A stretch of 64,000 bases of DNA, from assembly GCA_942486035.1 (NCBI GenBank), contig CALNXK010000388.1:147501-211500 (forward strand), in the 5' to 3' direction. Below the pieces are notes generated by a model. It was given only the letters and a program-made list of their open reading frames with translations, was not told where the DNA came from and made no database searches. A program made the position numbers and the translations under genes. This DNA is from Porites lobata. Taxonomy: Eukaryota; Cnidaria; Anthozoa; Scleractinia; Poritidae. This document shows, piece by piece, positions 56,985 to 64,000 of the stretch. The number at the start of each line of letters is the position of its first letter. The stretch's first letter is position 1.

Positions 56985-57640
56985 ACGCAACCATCGGAAT
57001 AATGTTAGAATTTCAAATGAGACTTCAAGCAAATGGAAAGAAATATTTAGAGGATGCCCCAAGGCTCAAATTTTGAATGTTTTCAAGGAAGACTCAGTCT
57101 ACAATACTGACAAAAGCATCATCAAGATGTATGCATATGACCATAAAATGTATGTTGCTAGTGAGAAGATGGAAGAGGTGGAAAGGACCCTAACAAACGA
57201 GAGAAGGGAATCTCAAATTGGTGCCAACTCAATTTGTTGAAATGTAATCCTTACAAATTCCCAGTCGATTAGTTTAAGGCAGGGGTTCATGAACGAAGTG
57301 ATGAAGATCAAATTAAGGTCCTCGACAAATATTTAGAAAAGGGTCCAGCAATAAAGCTATTGGATGTCACTTTTGATGAGCATCTGAAGTTTACTAGCCA
57401 GTTAGATGAACTATGTAAAAGAGTATCTAGAAAAATAGGGGTCCTGGTGAGACTGAAAAATTTAATACCAACATTACTATCAAAGCTTATAATTCACAAA
57501 TCTTTTATTTTGCCACAATTAACTTATTGTCAGACGGTCTGGCGCTTTTGTAAAAATCTAATAGGAAAAAGATTGAAAGACTCTTCGAGAGAGCGCTAAG
57601 ATCAGTACATTGTGACAGACATAGACGGACATACTGCATA
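56985..57640 (+). pseudogene. LINE reverse transcriptase fragment, plus strand
   Basis: Broken RT sequence. EIFRGCPKAQIL corresponds to the P-Q-G block and MYAYDHKMYVASEKMEEVE to the Y-A-D-D block with the first catalytic D replaced by Y. The C-terminal ORF 57360-57599 reads DVTFDEHLKFTSQLDELCKR then ILPQLTYCQTVW. Frame changes and a mutated active site show it is inactive. It is opposite in strand to most neighbouring elements. Confidence 0.7.
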
Positions 57641-57899
57641 GTCTATTTTATCAAGAGGACCTCAGGCGGGATAATTTAAAATCTATACATACTCCCGGAA
57701 TAATTATTATTTACATATAAAAAATTACAATGATACATTGTGTAAAAAGGATCTAAAAATATACATAAAATACAAGTAACAATTAAAAATTATTAACACA
57801 TTTGTAATTTATAATGAGCATTTACAATTGACGTCTAAAGAAGGTTTCAATTTGAATAAATGTTTTTTTTTAAAGTCGCAAGATCCTCAGACTGATGAA

Positions 57900-59220
57900 C
57901 TTCTGATGGCAAATTGTTCAAGATGCGAATTACATGTATTGCATGATTGAAAGAATGCCGAAGCCATGATGTTCAATGATGTTGAGATATTTTGTTGTTG
58001 CACCCTGAAGCCAAAGTCTCACAAATCATTCTTGTCGCATTTACGTATCGTAAAAAAAGATTGTAGATATTCGGGGGCATCAATTTTGAGACACCTAAAA
58101 AAACAAGACTAATGATGGGAAAATTCTGCGGTATTCTAAGAATTTGATACCAGCCGCTTGCATCATAAGAGCACGATTTGGGCAAATAGAAAGCTATAGA
58201 CATATGCGTCTTCCATTCTCTTTGACTGGCCATTTCCGATTCCTTAGAGTAGGCGCACAGTACTCGAAATGCCTTGTAAAGCCTTTTCATAGTTTCGAAC
58301 GGGAGAAAGCGACGTGATCTTCTCAGTGCTGCTGTCATTCTGTAACCCCTTTTCCAACTGGAGAGAAATATGTTCCTTAAAAGCAAGCTTTTTGTCTAGA
58401 GTTACTCCTAAAATTTTTAACTGTGCAGAAACAGATACGGACGCATTATCGATTCGGAGAGCGAATTCATAATTTGAATGACCAAGGACGAGAGCTTGTG
58501 TCTTGTCTGGGTTTATTGTAAGATAATTTACATTGAACCGGTCCGATAAGGAGCTTAAGGCATCGTTAATTGGTGACAAATTCTAGGACGGCTGCCGAGG
58601 TATCAGCAGTATAGTTACAAAGTTATATCATCCGCGTATAATCTTAGCGAGGTATTTGAGCAAAGTGATTTAAGACGCTTTAAAAGATGTTGAACAGCAG
58701 AGGGAAAAGAAGAGAGCCTTGGGGAACACCAGCACTGATGTCTCTCCACTGTGAAAATGTTCCTTCTATCTTAAATCTTTATTGTTGACCCTTAATGTAG
58801 GCGGCTAACGGGTCCAGAGCACTATCTGTCAGCCCATACGCCTTAAGCTTGGCCAAAAGGAGATTGCGACAGACAGAGTCAAACGCTTTGCTTAGGTCGA
58901 CCACTACTACGTCAACATTGACTTCGTTGGTCAAGATTAATGCGCCAGCCTTCGGTCGTCTTTAAAAGAGCAGATCGAGCAGCATGAATGTCCTTTAAGG
59001 AAGCCAGACAGGTTCAATGAAAAGTGTGGTCGAATGTAGCCACATAATTGGACGTAAATAACTCTCTCGTACAATTCAGCCATGCTTCCAAGCACAGAAA
59101 CAGGTCTGTAGTTTTTCTTGTCTGTTGCATTATTGTTTTTGAAAATAGGCGAGACAGTGGTTCTTTTCAATTCCAATATCCAATCGTGTTTCTCAATAAA
59201 TTTTGTTAATCAACTTGACC
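57900..59220 (-). pseudogene. CR1/jockey-type LINE reverse transcriptase, decayed
   Basis: Read from 59220 down: TTVSPIFKNNNATDKKNYRP then VSVLGSMAELYERVI and LNLSGFLKGHSCC (N-terminal RT blocks); near 58950-58750 DVVVVDLSKAF-type sequence and the PQGS block in shifted frames; YLTINPDKTQALVLGHSNYE and LKILGVTLDKKLAFKEHIS at 58579-58400; then RRSRRFLPFETMKRLYKAF near 58290. Order is intact but several frameshifts and stops make it a pseudogene. The 5' end (endonuclease) is missing. Confidence 0.75.
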
Positions 59221-59484
59221 ACTTCCTCTGCTTTTGCCGGGGCAGACAGCGATAGAACTCGAGGAAAAATGCCGTCAACGCCTACTGATTTTCTTGTGTC
59301 TAAATGTTTCAAGTTTTTTTTTGTATTGAGACTAAGTCGACTGGTTGGAAAGAAAGCAGTCTTTCATGATGCCATTTTTCAGTGATCTTTTGAACACTAG
59401 GATCTGATTAAAATCAGACAAAGTATTAAGGAAGATAGCAATAGTTAAGTACAGAGTCAAGTATAATTTATGCCCTTGCTATAT

Positions 59485-59694
59485 ATCTGATATTTTTTAT
59501 TAATAACCAACCGAAGTTATACCCTGAGAAATTCAGACAATTTTATGATTCTAGGATGCATACTACCACCTCTGGAAACCACAGTATAAGATGTATTGGT
59601 CCTATAATATGGTCCAAACTAAGTATGCGCATTAAGAGTTCTGAAACACTCTCTTCTTTTAAGAACCAGCAGGTGAGAGAAGTGGACATCGAGA

Positions 59695-59735
<41 letters not shown>

Positions 59736-59765
59736 ACCTTTAATAAAGTGTCAAAACTGTAATAG
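59485..59765 (+). pseudogene. C-terminal tail of a LINE ORF2 ending in a GAT repeat
   Basis: MHTTTSGNHSIRCIGPIIWS then KLSMRIKSSETLSSFKNQ resembles the usual G-P-x-I-W-x-x-L / L-x-x-F-K end of LINE ORF2 proteins. The ORF then runs into a GAT microsatellite coding for aspartates. Confidence 0.5.
59696..59737 (+). repeat. (GAT)n microsatellite
   Basis: About 13 uninterrupted GAT units at the end of the LINE tail. Confidence 0.9.
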
Positions 59766-60077
59766 CGGTGTATAACCGCTAAGTTGGGACACTAAAATAA
59801 GTTTAAAAAGAATAAATCAATTAATTAATTAAAAATGAAAAAAGAAAAAAGAAAAATAAAAGAACATAAGAATTAAGAAATTAAGAAAAACTATGTACAG
59901 TATAAGCAAGTGAGAAATTCGGAAAAACTATGTACAGTATAAGCAAGTAAGAAATTCGGGGGAACTATATACAATATGTACAAACGATCCCCTAAGAACC
60001 CTCACCTGTAAGAACAGTCACCTGTGTAGCTCTTAGAATAACTAGTGGGGCGGGTAGCCGGGGTTTTCGAGTTTGTC

Positions 60078-60123
60078 TGTTCGTTCGTTCGTTCGTTCGT
60101 TCGTTTGTTTGTTTGTTTGTTTT
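60078..60123 (+). repeat. (GTTC)n(GTTT)n microsatellite
   Basis: Several GTTC units followed by GTTT units. Confidence 0.9.
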
Positions 60124-62429
60124 TAATTTAGATAGCTGTTCACAATTAGTTTACAGTGTGTGAATAGGCTAGCCATTTTAACTCGTTTATAAAGTCTTTA
60201 TTGCTATTTATTGGTAATGTGAGCCTGTATCACGGTAATGCTGTTCGATGCACATATTGATCTGAAGACGACAGACATGCATAGTTAAAAGTCTCGATTG
60301 GAAACTAGCTGACGTGATTAGTTAAAATTAAGCATAATTTACAATTACTGGCTTCAGTCTTCGTCCAATCCTCGACAGATTCCCCCTCCCCGTAAAGACG
60401 CGTGGTGTCATTCGTCGGTAACTTGTATGTTTGAATCCATATCAATGCTGTCAGTTATAAAATGTGCTTGAAGAAACGCTTGTTCATTTTTTCCCTTACT
60501 TTGCTTTTCCTTTGTTTTGACCATGATATGGATGTTCAATATTAGAGATGTACATGTAGGCTGACGTTGGCTAATGCAAGCTTTCATGAGATGCATACCT
60601 TGCCTAGTCCTTTCAGTGTGCTAATAATTAAGTGAATGAAAATGGGTGGCCAGGCTTGTAAGACCTGAGCAATTATAATCACAGCATTCTAAACATAAAA
60701 CAGTGCAACCCTCATCAAACAATTTTCACCGACTGGCACGTCAAGAGAGGAACTACACAATAGCTAGCAAAGCCTAGAGACAAAATTGTCATATTCAGTA
60801 ATTGATGGTAACTGAATTTCTGCACATAAAGTGAAGTTGACATTGTTGATGATCTTGCTAGAGAAGGTTAATGTCTCCCCGTTTCTAGATTGTTTTTGCA
60901 CGCTGGTTTTAATAATCTTTTTTTGTTATTTTGTTTCTTTCTATGTGAATAAAGGCAAAAGGCTAAGACGGCTGTAGAAGCTATCTAAACTGAGAATACA
61001 CATTGTAGTGAAAATATCTGTTTGATTTTGATGAATCCCAAAACATAAATTTTTTTGACAATAACAATGATGATTTTGAAATGGGGGAAAAGACATACAA
61101 AAATGAATTGTCTCAATGGACAAAATATCAAGGTGCATTGAATGTACATCATTTGATGACTTTCAAAGCTATAAATAATGTTATAAACTTTATCTCATAT
61201 GTTGCAGATTTAGTCATTCTTATCTTTTTGTTATAGTTCGCCCTTGATTTAAGTTTGTAAAAGTTCTTGCAAGGCGGAGAGAGCTAATTAACTGATAATT
61301 ATAAAGAACGTCACCAATTTCGACTAAACCTTATTTTCAAACTGTGAGCTCTTTAGCTAACTGCGGTGTTGGTCATCAGTGGCTACACTTTTTGTAAGGA
61401 CTTTTTGTGAGGGTCGGATACTCTTGGTTTTGGTATGTCAGATAAAAGCCTTTGTTCAACCTGAAAAATGATTTTAGATTTTGAGTCAATACTCACTGCA
61501 AGGCAAGTAGCAGTATACATCTTCCCCATTTGACCCTCCCCCCACCACCACCCCATACACTTTGGCGTTGGTGGAGAGTGTTGATTAAGATAAATTCTTC
61601 TAAGGTCGTCATATCCTTTATTGTCACAGTGGAGCCCATCGATAATTCGATACCCTCAGATTTACCTACCCGCCAACAAAATTCCAGAACAACGCGAAAA
61701 TCTGGCAGTGCTTGTTTCCACGGGAAAATTCAAAGAGGCGACCGGGTCCCAACTCATTAACTGGAGAAACCCCTTTCAGACGAAGGTGTGGCGAAATATT
61801 GTAAATTGCATGAGGCCTACGACTTGGCGCAAGACCACCAAAACATTGATTATAATAGAGCTTTTTGATGCTCGGTGGAAAAGCCATTGGTATGTTCGTC
61901 AAAGTGGATGGCGTGGAAGCTTTGCAAAAGGACATGCGAGAAGAATTCATAATTAACTCGGTGTTGTCGTGAAAACTTTGCAAACATATAATAATAAACA
62001 TAAAAATAACTATAGGCAAGGAGATTTTTCCATAATTAACTCGGCGTTTCCGTCTGTGCCTGGTATTACGGCATTGCGCTGCGGCCGCCTGCTCGTGGCT
62101 GTCAACGCCGCTCTAAATTTACAACCAAACACATTGTTTTTGAAAAAACAAAACAAAACAAAAAAAACTTAAAAAGCAACCTGCGAAAAAACCTGGACAA
62201 TAACTTTATGAAGAACCTGGACAATTTCTTGTCTAAGAAATTCACAACAAAACTTTTTAAAATTATTATATATGGAAGAGAAAGCTGTGCAACTCCCGAA
62301 GTTCCACCCGCTACGTTTGAAGTTCCAGTCGCACCCATTCAAGTTAGCTCAAAAATCAAAACTAACATGGCTCGCAAAAAATCCTGGCTGAGTTGCGACT
62401 GGTAAAATATTAGAAGAATATAACCGCTT
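60124..62429. other. intron sequence with one possible coding relic
   Basis: AT-rich. The only suggestive part is 61640-61965, listed separately. Confidence 0.35.
61640..61965 (+). pseudogene. unrecognised coding relic
   Basis: Protein-like stretches occur in successive frames: IPEQRENLAVLVSTGKFKEA, then KYCKLHEAYDLAQDHQNIDY, then after a TGA and a frame change FLMLGGKAIGMFVKVDGVEA with LQKDMREEFI. The composition looks like real protein, but I cannot name the family. It could be a processed pseudogene or transposon piece. Confidence 0.3.
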
Positions 62430-62607
62430 TTAGTAAAATCCAACTAGCGGTCTATTATCAACGCTTCGTTCTGATTGGTTGAGCTACTACTAGGCTATAT
62501 GTTATAGCCCACTAGTAGCGAAAAGCGCCTGATTTTTGGCGGCTAAAAAAAGGATTAAAGTCTTACTTTAAGTTGTTTTGTCTCGATATTTTTGACCATC
62601 TAGTTGA

Positions 62608-62641
<34 letters not shown>

Positions 62642-62715
62642 GGCCTCTGAGTCAATAGCCCATTCGAACTTCGGCCTCATGGGCTATTGCCTCGGACTCG
62701 AGGAATAATTGTTAT
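62430..62715. mobile_element. MITE with two nested inverted repeats
   Basis: CTTTTAGTAAAATCCAACTAG at the left pairs with CTAGTTGAATTTTACTAAAA near 62601-62622. A second hairpin follows (ACAATTATTCCTCTCGCC / CTCGAGGAATAATTGT, 62617-62712). It contains CTACTAGGCTATATGTTATA. Non-coding. Confidence 0.65.
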
Positions 62716-63251
62716 ATATACAACGGTGAAAGTCATCAGTGACAAGCTGACTCATCCCTGTGTAATGCAACTTTCTTCACGTTGTATACTACTACTTCGC
62801 CTTATTTACGCTTTATTAAAAGAAAATCAGAGAAAAAGTCGTCTTAGTAATATAAAGATGTAGCCCTAACCCTCTCCAACACCGATATCCCTCATTTTCC
62901 CATTACACTTGTTTTATTTCATAATGTTATTTAAAAAGCTGTTAATTTTCTTAATAGTATCATTGTTTGACTTTCTTGCATGAAACAACGTTACCATTAC
63001 GGATAAGAATACCATTCCCTAATGAAGTCGAAGTAACCCAACAAAATTGGTGTTAAACATACAAACCCGAATTCCCAAACATTTTTTTCTTGTTAAAATG
63101 GAGAGAGTAAGTAAAGAGTATTGTCAAAGAGGGGCCGGTCGAGGGTCCGTACGCCAACAATCTCTCCAGCTTGGTATGCGCAACGACGGTGCGATCCTAA
63201 AAGATGGCTGGCTTTGTATGGTGTGTAGACTGTTAAAATTAGATCACTTAC
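62716..63251. other. intron sequence next to the TLDc exon
   Basis: No recognised feature. An ORF overlapping the exon on the opposite strand is a shadow. Confidence 0.4.
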
Positions 63252-63491
63252 CCCATGAGAGGTTAGTGTAGCCTCCAAATATGTATTTCCCTCCGACTCT
63301 TATGATTGTTACAGTTGGTCCTTTGTTGTTACATCCGCTGTGAAAAGTACTGGCAGCCCAGCCATCCACGGACGCACGCCAACAGCGCTTCCATTTTGAA
63401 GATTCGCTTTGGGCGACTGGTTTGAGCCATGTACTTAAATTGGCTAAGTGATGCACATTATCTCCTACGATAACGGAGTCAGTCAGTCCCT
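63252..63491 (-). CDS. internal exon of TLDc-domain gene
   Basis: First half of the TLDc domain, read from 63491 to 63252. The acceptor is TTTTTGCAG. The exon reads GLTDSVIVGD, HHLANLSTWLKPVAQ, SSKWKRCWRASVDGWAASTF, HSGCNNKGPTVTIIRVG, YIFGGYTNLSW, and is followed by a perfect GTAAGT donor. W-x-x-x-x-D-G-(W/F)-x-x-x-x-F-H-x-x-C and G-P-T-(V/L)-T-(I/V)-I-x-x-x-x-x-x-x-F-G-G-(Y/F)-T are TLDc signatures. The exon is symmetric phase 1-1. The preceding exons, probably PAN or fibrinogen-like, are beyond the window. It joins in frame to 45456-45808. Confidence 0.85.
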
Positions 63492-63569
63492 CTGCAAAAA
63501 CTGATATAAGGGAAGAGAAAAGAAAAGGTAACTCAGGTAACGTCTTTTTTCGAAATTGATATCACTTAC

Positions 63570-63770
63570 AGTGAAACCTGTATTAAGCGGACACCGCATT
63601 AAGCGGATGTCCTCTATTAAGAGGACAGTACCCGAAGTCCCCAAATTTATTTCCCTTTAAGCGGACGCGGGCACCTGAAGAGTACCTGAAATGGTCATTT
63701 TTATTGTTGCCAACCTGTATTAAACCGACACTTGTAATTAAATTCCCCCACCTGATGCCAGACACCGGAA
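63570..63770 (+). mobile_element. pogo/Tigger-like element end
   Basis: After a TA comes CAGTGAAACCTGTATTAAGC then GGACACC, the characteristic terminal repeat of pogo/Tigger DNA transposons, with internal AAGCGGAC echoes at 63600, 63660 and 63720. The opposite end is not recognisable, so only one end or a scrambled MITE remains. Confidence 0.6.
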
Positions 63771-64000
63771 ATGCGAAAGATTAATATTGCCACCCACAAA
63801 TTTTTCGATTTTTACATTAAAAAAACGTGAGTTGACGAACGTATTTGATTAGTTTCACAGTACAGAATTGTTTTCTATTTCGTTTTGTTTATATAGAGCT
63901 TGTTTCACTCATCTGAACATAAATGAACAACTGTAAAATGAAATAGCGTAAATGAAATACGTTAATTACAATTATTCATTTAAAATATTTCGCCGTTTCT

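Overview
The window is metazoan nuclear DNA, most likely from a cnidarian and probably a stony coral. It is AT-rich, has spliced genes with GT-AG introns, and is filled with transposable elements. The organism call rests on the kind of host gene seen (secreted PAN/apple, fibrinogen-like and TLDc modules on phase-1 exons) and on the mix of repeats (BEL/Pao, hAT, Ngaro/DIRS-type, R2-, CR1- and L1-like LINEs, many fold-back MITEs). It is an inference, not a database result.

Host genes are sparse and all on the minus strand. At the left edge are the first two exons of a secreted protein: signal peptide plus PAN/apple domain at 1193-1511, then a fibrinogen-like start at 58-204. It runs off the window. 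At the right are two exons of a TLDc-domain gene, 63252-63491 and the terminal exon 45456-45808. They join in phase across a 17.4 kb intron, and the 5' part lies beyond 64000. The two genes look like members of one tandem family, separated by about 44 kb of repeats.

The layout between them is as follows. 2.2-9.1 kb holds LINE fragments and dispersed repeats. 11.3-13.4 kb is a pair of long diverged inverted arms. 15.33-16.70 kb is a non-autonomous element with ~147 bp inverted repeats and an 8 bp target duplication. 16.9-21.2 kb is a satellite of 81 bp units, about 50 copies. 24.6-25.2 kb is a degenerate ~30 bp minisatellite. 25466-38008 is a nearly complete BEL/Pao LTR retrotransposon with 517 bp LTRs and a CATAG target duplication. 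39.25-40.70 kb is a TIR element with an ATTAA duplication, and 42-44.5 kb holds several MITEs. The 45.8-63.2 kb intron holds R2-like and other LINE fragments, a Ngaro/DIRS-like retroelement (SGNH hydrolase, gag, RT/RNase H) and more LINE tails.

The most striking object is a complete 5,030 bp hAT transposon (26134-31163) inserted into codon 22 of the BEL polyprotein, flanked by a perfect GGTTACAG duplication. It carries a six-exon ZMYM1-like transposase. Inside the transposase's third intron, on the same strand, is a second ORF for an F-box/leucine-rich-repeat protein. A good splice acceptor just before that ORF joins it in frame to transposase exon 3. The element could therefore make, by alternative splicing, either a transposase or an N-terminus/F-box fusion. 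The BEL LTRs differ at only about 3 of 517 positions and the hAT came later, so this F-box-bearing element moved recently.
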